NCBI RefSeq assembly: GCF_013302895.1
Contig: NZ_VJOK01000001.1
Coordinates: forward strand, 4,238,083-4,302,082
Direction of reading: 5' to 3'
From: Streptomyces albus subsp. chlorinus
GTDB taxonomy: Bacteria; Actinomycetota; Actinomycetes; Streptomycetales; Streptomycetaceae
Length of the DNA: 64,000 nt
Every line of letters starts with the position of its first letter. Position 1 is the first letter of the stretch. This document shows, piece by piece, positions 29,659-38,204 of this stretch. A program made the translations under genes and the position numbers. The notes under the pieces are model-generated. The model was not told the origin of the DNA. It was given only the letters and a program-made list of their open reading frames with translations, and made no database searches.

Positions 29659-31460
29659 GAGGGGGCGAGGTGCGGGCCAGGCGGCGGAAGAGCGGGATGA
29701 ACGGGAGCGCAAGGGCGCGGCGGAGAGGGAGCCGGGTGCGGGCGGGGCTCAGTGATGACCGGGGTTCGGCGTCCGTGTGGGCGGCGCTGAGCGCGGTGGT
29801 GCTGTGCGGGGTGTTCGCAGCGGTGCTCGGGTTCGGCCATGCGGTCCACGTCCGTCACCGGGCCGGAGCCGCCGCCGACCTGGCGGCGCTCGCGGCGGCC
29901 GACCGGGCCCTGGACGGCCGGACTCGCGCCTGCGCGGTCGCACGCCGAGTGGCCCAGGCGCAGGGGGCGAGTGTGTCCCGGTGTGCGGTCCGGGGAGAGA
30001 TCGCGGACCTGGACGCGCGGGTGCGGTGGGGGCCCTACGCGTCACGGGTACGCGCCCGGGCGGGTCCCGTCGGCACGGAGGCTGCCGGAACCGTCCCCTC
30101 GGCACGAAGGCCGACCGGAGCGGGTCCCGTGGACACGGACGCTGCCGGAGCCGGAGCCGGAGCCGGGGCCGTGCCCCTCAGCACGGACGCTGTCGGCATC
30201 GATCTCATGGGAAGAGGCTCGTGGAGAGGCCTCGTCGTCCCGGGGCGGACAGGCAGGGCAGGGTCACTCGGCGGATCGCAGCAGCTCCGTGAGAAGGCGG
30301 ATGGCGCCGCGTTTGTGCAACGGGTCGTTGGCGTTGCCGCACTTGGGCGACTGGATGCAGGAGGGGCAGCCCGTCTCGCACTCGCAGGCGGCGATGGCGT
30401 CACGGGTGGCGGTCAGCCACGCGCGGGCCGTGTGGAACGCCCGCTCGGCGAAGCCGGCTCCACCGGGCTGGCCGTCGTAGACGAAGACGGTGGGAAGGAG
30501 GGTGTCGGGATGCAGGGCGATGGAGACGCCGCCGATGTCCCAGCGGTCGCAGGTCGCGAAGAGCGGCAGGATGCCGATGGCGGCGTGCTCCGCGGCGTGC
30601 AACGAGCCCGCGAGGATCTCGGGGGTGATGCGGGCGGCGTCGAGCTGGTCCTCGGTGACCGTCCACCAGACGGCGCGGGTCCGCAGGGTGCGGGGCGGCA
30701 GGTCCAGCTTGGACTCGCCGAGCACCTCGCCGGTGATCAGGCGGCGGCGCAGGTAGGAGACCACCTGGTTGGTGACCTCAACAGAGCCGAAGCACAGCCG
30801 TGCCTCGCCCCAGGGCACCTCGGCCTCGGTCTCCAGCACGGCGAGGGAGGTGGTGTCGCGGGCCATGGTCGTCCAGGGAGGGCTGGCTTCCTCGACGAGC
30901 GCGGCGGAGTCCTCCAGATCGAGGTGGCGCACCACATAGGTGCGGCCCTGGTGCAGGTGGACGGCGCCCTCGTGGACGGTGGTGTGCGCGGCGGAGGCGT
31001 CCACGGTGCCGAGCAGGCGGCCGGTTCCTTCCTCGACCACCTGGACCGGCTTGCCGCCGCTGCCGCGGATGTCGGTGAGGTCGGCGGCGCGCTCCTTGCG
31101 GGTCCAGTGCCAGCCGGAGCTGCGGCGGCGGAGCAGCTTGCGCTCTTCGAGCTTGCGCAGGAGCCGCCCGGTCTCCGGCCCGAAGAGGTCGAAGTCGGAC
31201 TCGGTGAGGGGGATCTCGGCTGCGGCTGCGCACAGGTGGGGCGCCTGGACGTAGGGGTTGTGGGGGTCCAGAACGGTCGACTCGACGGGGGTGTCGAAGA
31301 TGGATTCGGGGTGGTGGACGAGGTAGGTGTCCAGCGGTTCGTCCCGCGCGATCAGTACGACCAGGGCGCCCTGACCCGCCCGGCCGGCGCGGCCCGCCTG
31401 CTGCCAGAGGGAGGCGCGGGTGCCGGGATAGCCGGTGATCAGGACGGCGTCCAGGCCTGA
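29655..31460 (+). CDS. TadE/G-like pilus protein, reading frame without a stop into the helicase
   Basis: The conserved part (residues ~30-140) begins SDDRGSASVWAALSAVVLCG and continues RHRAGAAADLAALAAADRAL ... CAVARRVAQAQGASVSRC, the 'helicase/secretion neighborhood TadE-like' family that sits beside the DEAD/DEAH helicase in actinobacteria. Normally such proteins end soon after this. Here the frame continues through Gly/Ala/Val repeats (~29990-30200) and then runs antisense to the helicase for ~1.2 kb, with the first in-frame stop at 31458-31460. Either the natural stop was lost by repeat expansion or a frameshift, or the real end is near 30250 and the stop lies in another frame. Treat only the first ~200 codons as reliable. 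Confidence 0.5.
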   Translation: MRGGEVRARRRKSGMNGSARARRRGSRVRAGLSDDRGSASVWAALSAVVLCGVFAAVLGFGHAVHVRHRAGAAADLAALAAADRALDGRTRACAVARRVAQAQGASVSRCAVRGEIADLDARVRWGPYASRVRARAGPVGTEAAGTVPSARRPTGAGPVDTDAAGAGAGAGAVPLSTDAVGIDLMGRGSWRGLVVPGRTGRAGSLGGSQQLREKADGAAFVQRVVGVAALGRLDAGGAARLALAGGDGVTGGGQPRAGRVERPLGEAGSTGLAVVDEDGGKEGVGMQGDGDAADVPAVAGREERQDADGGVLRGVQRAREDLGGDAGGVELVLGDRPPDGAGPQGAGRQVQLGLAEHLAGDQAAAQVGDHLVGDLNRAEAQPCLAPGHLGLGLQHGEGGGVAGHGRPGRAGFLDERGGVLQIEVAHHIGAALVQVDGALVDGGVRGGGVHGAEQAAGSFLDHLDRLAAAAADVGEVGGALLAGPVPAGAAAAEQLALFELAQEPPGLRPEEVEVGLGEGDLGCGCAQVGRLDVGVVGVQNGRLDGGVEDGFGVVDEVGVQRFVPRDQYDQGALTRPAGAARLLPEGGAGAGIAGDQDGVQA

Positions 31461-33224
31461 GATGTCGATGCCGAGTTCCAGGGCGTTCGTCGCGGCGAGG
31501 CCCAGCAGCTCGCCGGTGTGGAGAGCCCGTTCGAGGGCACGCCGCTCCTCGGGGAGATAGCCGCCCCGGTAGGCGGCGATGCGCGAGGAGAGCCCGCGCC
31601 GTCCGGCACCCGGCAATCCGGCACCCGGCAATCCGGCACCCGGCAAGGAAGCGCCCCTGCTCCCGGCCGCACCGCCCTCGGCCCCAGGCTCACCCCGAAC
31701 CCCGGCCCCGACCGGACTCCCGGCCCCGCTCCCGCTCCCAGCCCCACTGCCGCCCCGAGCCGAACGGGCACCCCCGCCCTGAGCAGTACTGGCACCCCCG
31801 CCCTGACCCGAAGGGGCACCCTCTCCCGCCAGGAGAGCCTCCCCCGAACCCAGAGCCGCATCCGCCGAGCCCCCAGCCGCATCCGCCGAGCCCACAGCGG
31901 CGCCCGCGGAACCCAGAGCCGCATCCGCCGAGCCCACAGCGGCGCCCCCCGAACCCAAAGCCGCGCCCGCCGAACCCCCAGCCGCATCCCTCGAACCCCC
32001 AGCCGCGACCCTCGAACCCACGGCAGCATCCCCCGCCCCAAGGGCATCCCCGACTCCCAGGGCATCCCCCACCCCGTGGGCATCCGCGACCATGGTGGCG
32101 GTCTCCATGCTGCTGGCGTTCCCCGTCGCCGAGCCGCTCGGGTCGGTGGCGGTGAGTGGTCCGCGGGGGGACGGGACGCCTGTCAGGCGGTCCTGGGCGA
32201 TGAGGGAGATCAGCTCGGCGCCGCGCCGGGAGCGGACGAAGGCGACGGTGCGTACTTGCTGGAGGGCCAGGTCGGTGAGGAGTTCGGCGGCCTCGGCGGT
32301 GGCGGTGCGGCGGACCGGGGCGCCGCGTTCGCCTTCCAGTTCCGTCAGCGGCGGCTCCCACAGCGCGAAGACCGTCTCGCCGCGCGGGGAGGTGTCCTCC
32401 GTGATCTCGACGGGGCGTATCCCGGTGAGCCGGGCCGCGCCTTCCCCGGGCGAGGCGGCGGTGGCGGAGGCGAGGAGGAAGACGGGCTCGGAGCCGTAGC
32501 GGGCGCACACCCGGCGCAGTCGACGCAGGACCTGGGCGACGTGGGAGCCGAAGACGCCGCGGTAGGTGTGGCACTCGTCGATGACGACATAGCGCAGGGC
32601 GCGCAGGAAGGAGGACCAGCGGGTGTGGCCGGGCAGCATGCCGCGGTGGAGCATGTCCGGATTGGTGAGGACGTAGTTGGCGTAGAGCCGTACCCACTCC
32701 CGTTCCTCGACCCGGGTGTCCCCGTCGAAGACGGCGGGCCGCACGGCCGTGCCGAGCGGGGCGGCCAGGTCCGCGACGGCGCGGCGCTGGTCCGCGGCGA
32801 GTGCCTTGGTGGGGGCGAGGTACAGGACGGTGGTGCCCCGGCCGTTGGGGGCCTCGCTGCCGTCGAGCAGGGTGCTGAGGACGGGGGCGAGGTAGGAGAG
32901 GGACTTCCCGGAGGCGGTGCCTGTGGCGATGATCACGGAATCGCCGTCGAGGGCGTGGGCGGCGGCGCGGGCCTGGTGCTCCCAGGGGCGGTCGATGCCC
33001 GCGCGGCGTACAGCTTCGATCACTTCCGGACGGATCCGCTCGGGCCATTGCGCATGGCGACCGTTTCGCGGGGGCAAGTGCTCCGTATGGGTGACACGCC
33101 CGGCGCGGTCCGCCCCCCTGGTGAGACGAGCCAGCACCTCGCGAGGGTCGCCGTGGGGAGCCGAGCGGTCGGGCTCGGCTCGCGGGCGTACGCTCGCGGA
33201 CCGGGTGTGCTGTTCGTTGGCCAT
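30264..33224 (-). CDS. DEAD/DEAH-box helicase with DUF1998, MrfA/Hrq1-like
   Basis: This 986-residue protein (ATG 33224) has RecA-like lobe 1 with Walker A IIATGTASGKSLSYLAPVLS, VVIDECHTYRG as DEVH-like box II and LLASATAASPGEGA as motif III. Lobe 2 has GLAATNALELGIDISGLDAV and QQAGRAGRAGQGAL. The C-terminal DUF1998 domain carries the Cys cluster CECETGCPSCIQSPKCG, as in MrfA of Bacillus and yeast Hrq1, which unwind DNA during repair of crosslinks. Between the lobes (~355-545) sits a long Gly/Ala/Ser repeat insert. In actinobacteria this gene is always next to the tad cluster and bldG. Convergent with the TadE/G frame. Confidence 0.85.
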   Translation of the reverse strand: MANEQHTRSASVRPRAEPDRSAPHGDPREVLARLTRGADRAGRVTHTEHLPPRNGRHAQWPERIRPEVIEAVRRAGIDRPWEHQARAAAHALDGDSVIIATGTASGKSLSYLAPVLSTLLDGSEAPNGRGTTVLYLAPTKALAADQRRAVADLAAPLGTAVRPAVFDGDTRVEEREWVRLYANYVLTNPDMLHRGMLPGHTRWSSFLRALRYVVIDECHTYRGVFGSHVAQVLRRLRRVCARYGSEPVFLLASATAASPGEGAARLTGIRPVEITEDTSPRGETVFALWEPPLTELEGERGAPVRRTATAEAAELLTDLALQQVRTVAFVRSRRGAELISLIAQDRLTGVPSPRGPLTATDPSGSATGNASSMETATMVADAHGVGDALGVGDALGAGDAAVGSRVAAGGSRDAAGGSAGAALGSGGAAVGSADAALGSAGAAVGSADAAGGSADAALGSGEALLAGEGAPSGQGGGASTAQGGGARSARGGSGAGSGSGAGSPVGAGVRGEPGAEGGAAGSRGASLPGAGLPGAGLPGAGRRGLSSRIAAYRGGYLPEERRALERALHTGELLGLAATNALELGIDISGLDAVLITGYPGTRASLWQQAGRAGRAGQGALVVLIARDEPLDTYLVHHPESIFDTPVESTVLDPHNPYVQAPHLCAAAAEIPLTESDFDLFGPETGRLLRKLEERKLLRRRSSGWHWTRKERAADLTDIRGSGGKPVQVVEEGTGRLLGTVDASAAHTTVHEGAVHLHQGRTYVVRHLDLEDSAALVEEASPPWTTMARDTTSLAVLETEAEVPWGEARLCFGSVEVTNQVVSYLRRRLITGEVLGESKLDLPPRTLRTRAVWWTVTEDQLDAARITPEILAGSLHAAEHAAIGILPLFATCDRWDIGGVSIALHPDTLLPTVFVYDGQPGGAGFAERAFHTARAWLTATRDAIAACECETGCPSCIQSPKCGNANDPLHKRGAIRLLTELLRSAE
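31590..32090 (-). repeat. Degenerate repeat insertion inside the helicase gene
   Basis: About 500 bases of imperfect repeats encode alternating AALGS, AAVGS, ADAALGSG, GAGLPGAGLPGAG and related units. On the minus strand, blocks of 15 bases (GCCGGGTGCCGGATT-like) recur three times near 31600-31650. It lies between the two helicase lobes. Confidence 0.75.
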
Positions 33225-33413
33225 CGGTACCGAGTGTGTCACTGGCGAGGCGGACAATGGCCGCAAGGCGTCGTCCTCGCCTGCTGGTAAGTGATTGAAT
33301 GCCTCTGCGGCTGCCGATCCGTCCCCTGCCTTTGGGGGTACCTCCCTCCGTCAGGGCAGGGGGAGGGAGAACCGAGGGGGCTGACCGCTCGATAGCAAGG
33401 TGCTGGAGGATCC

Positions 33414-33755
33414 GTGGACCTGTCCCTGTCGACCCGTACCGTAGGCGATCGCACGATCGTCGAGGTCGGTGGCGAGATTGATGTATACACCGCGCCCAAG
33501 CTGCGCGAGCAGCTGGTCGAGCTCGTGAACGACGGCAGCTACCACCTCGTCGTGGACATGGAGGGCGTCGACTTCCTCGACTCCACCGGGCTCGGCGTGC
33601 TCGTCGGCGGGCTCAAGCGGGTGCGCGCCCACGAGGGCTCGCTGCGTCTGGTGTGCAACCAGGAGCGCATTCTCAAGATCTTCCGGATCACCGGTCTGAC
33701 GAAGGTCTTCCCGATCCACTCCTCGGTCGACGAGGCCGTGGCGGCCACTGACTGA
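33414..33755 (+). CDS. bldG: BldG anti-sigma factor antagonist
   Basis: BldG is a STAS-domain protein needed for aerial hyphae and antibiotic production in Streptomyces. The 113-residue protein begins [20 protein letters not shown] and contains the phosphorylatable Ser in [13 protein letters not shown]; the STAS fold is complete. The GTG start has GGAGG 5 bases upstream. The anti-sigma factor-like gene follows after 135 bases that contain a long GC hairpin, a possible attenuator between the two. In S. coelicolor bldG and its downstream anti-sigma gene are co-transcribed, and BldG is regulated by phosphorylation. Confidence 0.95.
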   Translation: MDLSLSTRTVGDRTIVEVGGEIDVYTAPKLREQLVELVNDGSYHLVVDMEGVDFLDSTGLGVLVGGLKRVRAHEGSLRLVCNQERILKIFRITGLTKVFPIHSSVDEAVAATD

Positions 33756-33890
33756 CGCGTCCGGGCCGCCGGCCCGCCCCGGTGCGGGCGGTCCGGCGGC
33801 CTGCCGCTTGACCGGTAGGCGGTCGCCGGGGCCGGCTCCCCGAGCCCCGGACGGGCCCCGCAGACACTCAGGAAGACCGAGGGGGATGGC

Positions 33891-34454
33891 ATGGCCACCG
33901 TTGAGCTGCTCTTCAGCGCGCTCCCGGAGCATGTCCGTACGGCGCGGCTGGTGGCCGCCGCCGTGGCGCGGCGGGCCGGCGTCGACGAAGCCGTGCTCGA
34001 CGAGGTGCGGCTGGCCGTCGGTGAGGCGTGCACGCGGGCCGTCGGCCTGCACATGAGTCACGGTCTGAGCACCCCGGTGCGGGTTTCCCTGATCGAGGAC
34101 GAGAAGAAGTTCTCCATCGAGGTGGGGGACGACGCGCCGCACCGGCGTTTCACCCTGCCCGGCGGCACGCTCGGCGCCACCGCCTCGGCCTCCGGGGCCG
34201 CGTCGGCCTCCGCCAACGGCGGCAGGAACGGCGGCGGTCACGCGCCCGGTGGCGGGCTCATCGAGGCCGACGGCGCGCTGATGCCGGGGGCGAAGGACGA
34301 GATTCCCGAGCCGGTCGCCGAGGAGGACGAGGGCGACGGGGAGATGGGGCTCGCGGTGATCAGCGGCCTCGTGGACGACGTCGAGGTGACGACGGACGAG
34401 AACGGCGGGGTGATCCGTATGAGCTGGCCGACAGCGGAGCCCATCCTCCCCTGA
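33891..34454 (+). CDS. Anti-sigma factor with HATPase domain (ApgA-like BldG partner)
   Basis: The 187-residue protein starts MATVELLFSALPEHVRTARL and shows the RsbW-type HATPase_c_2 features: VLDEVRLAVGEACTRAVGLH (N box with Glu instead of the first Asn), KFSIEVGDDAP and the C-terminal MGLAVISGLVDDVEVTTDEN. A Gly/Ser/Ala-rich insert (about 95-135) separates the two halves of the kinase fold. It should bind sigma factors or BldG and phosphorylate BldG. It lies directly downstream of bldG and is followed by a perfect terminator. Confidence 0.85.
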   Translation: MATVELLFSALPEHVRTARLVAAAVARRAGVDEAVLDEVRLAVGEACTRAVGLHMSHGLSTPVRVSLIEDEKKFSIEVGDDAPHRRFTLPGGTLGATASASGAASASANGGRNGGGHAPGGGLIEADGALMPGAKDEIPEPVAEEDEGDGEMGLAVISGLVDDVEVTTDENGGVIRMSWPTAEPILP

Positions 34455-34489
34455 ACCTCCACATCCCCACCCGCCCCAACCGGTCATGT

Positions 34490-34515
34490 GCCCGCCGCGT
34501 ACGCGGCGGGCTTTT
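34490..34515 (+). terminator. Terminator of the bldG operon
   Basis: GCCCGCCGCGT (34490-34500) is directly followed by its complement ACGCGGCGGGC (34501-34511) and TTTT, a textbook intrinsic terminator. Confidence 0.9.
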
Positions 34516-34771
34516 CTGTCTTCCGGCCCCTTTTCCCGATCTTCTCTCGCGATCATCGGACGATCCACGGCGCGCTTTTTCACCGCCGCTGACCAGGTTC
34601 TAAACGGAGCTGTGCCGGTTTTCTCCGTCACTCGATAGATCACTTTTCCGGTGTCAGTTGAATTTGCACGTTCCCTCATGCGAGCGAATTACCGGCCTCG
34701 CGTGCGGCTGATCTTCGCTGTTCCCAGCGAATTCCCGCTGCTGCGCTCTGTTTTGATCCAGTGGCGCTCCC

Positions 34772-34777
34772 TACAAT
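34772..34777 (+). promoter_or_regulatory. Putative -10 box of hppA
   Basis: TACAAT, 74 bases before the ATG, follows a TTTTGATCC stretch that could act as a -35. The whole 34516-34850 gap (335 bases) is A/T-rich for this genome and contains no ORF with coding character. Confidence 0.35.
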
Positions 34778-34850
34778 CCGTCCACATCTTTGCAGCAGGA
34801 CGCCTGAGCGTGCTTGCGCGCGCCCATGTGCCAAACGTCAAGGAGGACGA

Positions 34851-37295
34851 ATGGCGGGGCAACTCAGCCCACTACACAACCCCCAGCACCTCGCGGACGC
34901 CGCGGAACTGACCAGTGGCAACCGGGGACTCGCGATCGTGATCGCGGTTGTCGCGCTCGCAGCGCTCGGCGTCGCGTTGGTGCTGGTACGACAAGTGCTC
35001 GCCGCGGGCGAGGGCACCGACAACATGAAGAAGATCGCCTCGGCCGTGCAGGAGGGGGCGAACGCCTACCTGGCGCGGCAGCTGCGGACCCTCGGGGTGT
35101 TCGCGGTGGTCGTCTTCTTCCTGCTCATGCTGTTGCCGGCCGATGATATGAACCAGCGGATCGGCCGTTCGTTGTTCTTCCTGGTCGGTGCGGCTTTCTC
35201 GGCGGCGACCGGCTATATCGGCATGTGGCTCGCGGTACGCAGTAATGTGCGTGTGGCGGCTGCGGCGCGTGAGGCGACTCCGGTGCCGTCTCCGGCCGGT
35301 GCGGCGAAAGGCGAGCCGGGGGAGATTCCGGCCGACCTCACCGCCGTTTCCCACAAGGCCATGAAGATCGCTTTCCGCACCGGTGGCGTCGTCGGAATGT
35401 TCACCGTCGGCCTCGGGCTGCTCGGGGCCGCCTGCGTCGTGCTCGTGTACGCGGCCGACGCGCCCAAGGTGCTGGAGGGCTTCGGACTCGGCGCCGCGCT
35501 GATCGCCATGTTCATGCGTGTCGGTGGCGGGATTTTCACGAAGGCGGCGGACGTCGGCGCCGACCTCGTCGGCAAGGTCGAGCAGGGCATTCCCGAGGAC
35601 GATCCGCGCAACGCCGCCACCATCGCCGACAACGTGGGCGACAACGTCGGCGACTGCGCCGGAATGGCGGCCGACCTTTTCGAGTCGTACGCGGTGACGC
35701 TGGTGGCCGCGCTGATCCTCGGCACCGCCGTCTTCGGCAACGACGGGCTGGTCTTCCCGCTGCTGGTGCCCGCCATCGGAGTGCTCACCGCCATGATCGG
35801 CGTGTTCGCGGTGGCGCCGCGCCGGTCCGACCGCAGCGGGATGTCGGCGATCAACCGGGGCTTCTTCATCTCGGCGGTGATCTCGCTGGTACTGGTCGCC
35901 ATCGCCGCGTTCGCGTACCTGCCCTCGAGCTACGCGGACCTCGAAGGCGTCTCGGGCGACGACGCGCAGGAGATCCTCGGCCACAGCGGTGACCCGCGCG
36001 TCCTGGCCATCGTGGCCGTCGCCATCGGCATCGTGCTGGCCGCCGTGATCCAGCAGTTGACCGGCTACTTCACCGAGACGACCCGCAAGCCTGTGCGGGA
36101 CGTCGGCAAGACCTCGCTGACGGGGCCCGCGACCGTGGTGCTCTCGGGTATCTCCCTCGGCCTGGAGTCGGCCGTCTACACCGCCCTGCTGGTCGGCCTC
36201 AGCGTCTACGGGGCCTTCCTGCTGGGCGGCGGCACGGTGATGCTGGCGCTGTTCGCCGTCGCGCTGGCCGGCACCGGCCTGCTGACCACGGTGGGGGTGA
36301 TCGTCGCCATGGACACCTTCGGGCCGGTCTCCGACAACGCGCAGGGCATCGCGGAGATGTCCGGTGACGTGGAGGGCGCCGGCGCCCAGGTGCTCACCGA
36401 CCTGGACGCGGTCGGCAACACCACCAAGGCGATCACCAAGGGCATCGCCATCGCCACGGCGGTGCTCGCCGCCGCCGCTTTGTTCGGCTCGTACCGCACC
36501 GAGCTGGGTGACGCGCTGGCCGAGGCCGACCAGAGCGCGGGCAAGATGCTGGAGCTGGTCGACATCGCGCAGCCCAGCACGCTGGTCGGGCTGATGTTCG
36601 GGGCCGCGGTGGTCTTCCTCTTCTCCGGGCTGGCCATCAACGCCGTCTCCCGCTCGGCCGGTTCCGTGGTCTTCGAGGTGCGGCGGCAGTTCCGCGAGAA
36701 GCCCGGGATCATGGACTACTCGGAGAAGCCCGAGTACGGCCGCGTCGTGGACATCTGCACCAAGGACGCGCTGCGCGAGCTGACCACTCCCGGGCTGCTG
36801 GCCGTGATGTCTCCCATCCTGGTGGGCTTCACCTTCGGCGTCGGCGCGCTGGCGGCTTTCCTGGCCGGCGCCATCGGGGCGGGCACGCTGATGGCGGTCT
36901 TCCTGGCGAACTCGGGCGGCGCCTGGGACAACGCCAAGAAGCTCGTGGAGGACGGCCACCACGGCGGCAAGGGCAGCGAGGCCCACGCCGCGACCGTCAT
37001 CGGCGACACCGTCGGTGACCCGTTCAAGGACACCGCCGGGCCGGCGATCAACCCGCTGCTGAAGGTGATGAACCTGGTGGCGCTGCTGATCGCGCCGGCC
37101 GTGGTGAAGTTCAGCTACGGCGAGGACAAGAGCGTGGGCGCACGCGTGCTGGTCGCCGCGGTCTCCGTGGCGGTCATCGTGGGCGCCGTCTATGTCTCCA
37201 AGCGGCGCGGCATCGCCGTGGGCGAGGAGAGCGCCGAGCGGGCGGCGAAGCCTGCCGACCCGGTGGATCCGGTGCCTCCGGTGGCCGCTTCCTGA
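34851..37295 (+). CDS. hppA: K+-independent H+-translocating inorganic pyrophosphatase
   Basis: This integral membrane enzyme hydrolyses pyrophosphate and pumps protons. The 814-residue protein has about 16 hydrophobic helices and the conserved catalytic loops DVGADLVGKVEQGIPEDDPR, ADNVGDNVGDCAGMAADLFE and FGPVSDNAQGIAEMSGDVEG. The segment VGNTTKAITKG has Lys where K+-dependent enzymes have Ala, so the K+-independent subtype is indicated. The terminal catalytic loop VIGDTVGDPFKDTAGPAINP is present. Start ATG 34851 has AAGGAGG 6 bases upstream. Placement next to the bldG operon is standard in Streptomyces. A GC-rich terminator follows. Confidence 0.95.
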   Translation: MAGQLSPLHNPQHLADAAELTSGNRGLAIVIAVVALAALGVALVLVRQVLAAGEGTDNMKKIASAVQEGANAYLARQLRTLGVFAVVVFFLLMLLPADDMNQRIGRSLFFLVGAAFSAATGYIGMWLAVRSNVRVAAAAREATPVPSPAGAAKGEPGEIPADLTAVSHKAMKIAFRTGGVVGMFTVGLGLLGAACVVLVYAADAPKVLEGFGLGAALIAMFMRVGGGIFTKAADVGADLVGKVEQGIPEDDPRNAATIADNVGDNVGDCAGMAADLFESYAVTLVAALILGTAVFGNDGLVFPLLVPAIGVLTAMIGVFAVAPRRSDRSGMSAINRGFFISAVISLVLVAIAAFAYLPSSYADLEGVSGDDAQEILGHSGDPRVLAIVAVAIGIVLAAVIQQLTGYFTETTRKPVRDVGKTSLTGPATVVLSGISLGLESAVYTALLVGLSVYGAFLLGGGTVMLALFAVALAGTGLLTTVGVIVAMDTFGPVSDNAQGIAEMSGDVEGAGAQVLTDLDAVGNTTKAITKGIAIATAVLAAAALFGSYRTELGDALAEADQSAGKMLELVDIAQPSTLVGLMFGAAVVFLFSGLAINAVSRSAGSVVFEVRRQFREKPGIMDYSEKPEYGRVVDICTKDALRELTTPGLLAVMSPILVGFTFGVGALAAFLAGAIGAGTLMAVFLANSGGAWDNAKKLVEDGHHGGKGSEAHAATVIGDTVGDPFKDTAGPAINPLLKVMNLVALLIAPAVVKFSYGEDKSVGARVLVAAVSVAVIVGAVYVSKRRGIAVGEESAERAAKPADPVDPVPPVAAS

Positions 37296-37332
37296 CAGTA
37301 CGGGCCGCCGCTGTCCGACGGTGGTCAACGAC

Positions 37333-37368
37333 CGGGCGGGCGGGACGCGTTGGCGTCCCGCCCGCCCG
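37333..37368 (+). terminator. Terminator of hppA
   Basis: CGGGCGGGCGGGACGC (37333-37348) pairs with GCGTCCCGCCCGCCCG (37353-37368) around GTTG, followed by TGTGTGTTTT. Confidence 0.85.
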
Positions 37369-37520
37369 TGTGTGTTTTCTCTCAACCGGGCCCTGTCATG
37401 TCGCACTCGGTCGTTGGTTCAAATGGCTGCAATAGTGGACATAGGGTTCTTCCGGCTCGCCGCCACCTCCTCCCTGGCGTGTATGTTCCGGGCCGAACAG
37501 CCATGGAAGGGACCGATCCG

Positions 37521-38075
37521 GTGAACAAGAAGCTCGCGGCGGTGCTGTCCGGTGGTGCCGTACTCGTACTGGCGCTGTCCGGTTGCAGCGACGACAGCGG
37601 CAAGACGGACGAGTGGGCCAAGAAGGTCTGTGACGACCTCCAGCCCCAGCACGCGAAGATCAACGAGGCCAACCAGGACATCGTCGAGGCCACGCGCACG
37701 GGCAAGTCCCCCGACGAGGTCAAGAAGGCCGACGCGGCCAGTTTCAAGAAGGTCTCCGACGCCTACAAGGCGATGGCCCGGGCGGTTCAGCAGGCGGGCG
37801 CGCCGCCGGTCGACGACGGCGAGAAGATGCGGAAGGACGCCGTCAAGGAGCTCGACACGATCTCCGGCAAGTACAACGACCTGGTGACCGCCGTCGAGAA
37901 GGTGCCCACCGGCGACACGTTCGACGAGGGCATCGACAGCGTGGCCGCCAAGCTGGCGGCGCTGGGCAAGCGGGGCGACACGGCGCTGCGCCGGCTGTCG
38001 ACCGGCGAGGTCGGCCAGGCGATGGCCAAGCAGGAGAGCTGCAAGAAGACCGGCCTCACCAAGAAGGGCTCCTGA
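37521..38075 (+). CDS. Small lipoprotein
   Basis: The 184-residue protein starts at GTG 37521 (MNKKLAAVLSGGAVLVLALS), with a lipobox ending LSGC then SDDSGK, so it is anchored outside the cell membrane. The mature part is Lys/Asp-rich and helical with two cysteines (VCDDLQ and ESCKKTG) that could form a disulfide, giving a four-helix-like bundle. The same position in S. coelicolor carries a lipoprotein of unknown function. An in-frame ATG at 37503 is an alternative start, but the GTG has GAAGGGA upstream. Confidence 0.75.
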   Translation: MNKKLAAVLSGGAVLVLALSGCSDDSGKTDEWAKKVCDDLQPQHAKINEANQDIVEATRTGKSPDEVKKADAASFKKVSDAYKAMARAVQQAGAPPVDDGEKMRKDAVKELDTISGKYNDLVTAVEKVPTGDTFDEGIDSVAAKLAALGKRGDTALRRLSTGEVGQAMAKQESCKKTGLTKKGS

Positions 38076-38121
38076 CGCCCGGTCCGTGCCCGCCGGGGGC
38101 CGGCGCCCCGCGGGGCCGCTG

Positions 38122-38150
38122 TCCCGCCGGCTGACGGCGCGCCGGCGGGA
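38122..38150 (+). terminator. Terminator of the lipoprotein gene
   Basis: TCCCGCCGGC (38122-38131) pairs with GCCGGCGGGA (38141-38150) over a 9-base loop. Confidence 0.6.
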
Positions 38151-38204
38151 TCACCGCCTCCGGCGGCCCGGCCACGTGCCGGGACGGGGAGGGAACCAGG
38201 GAGA

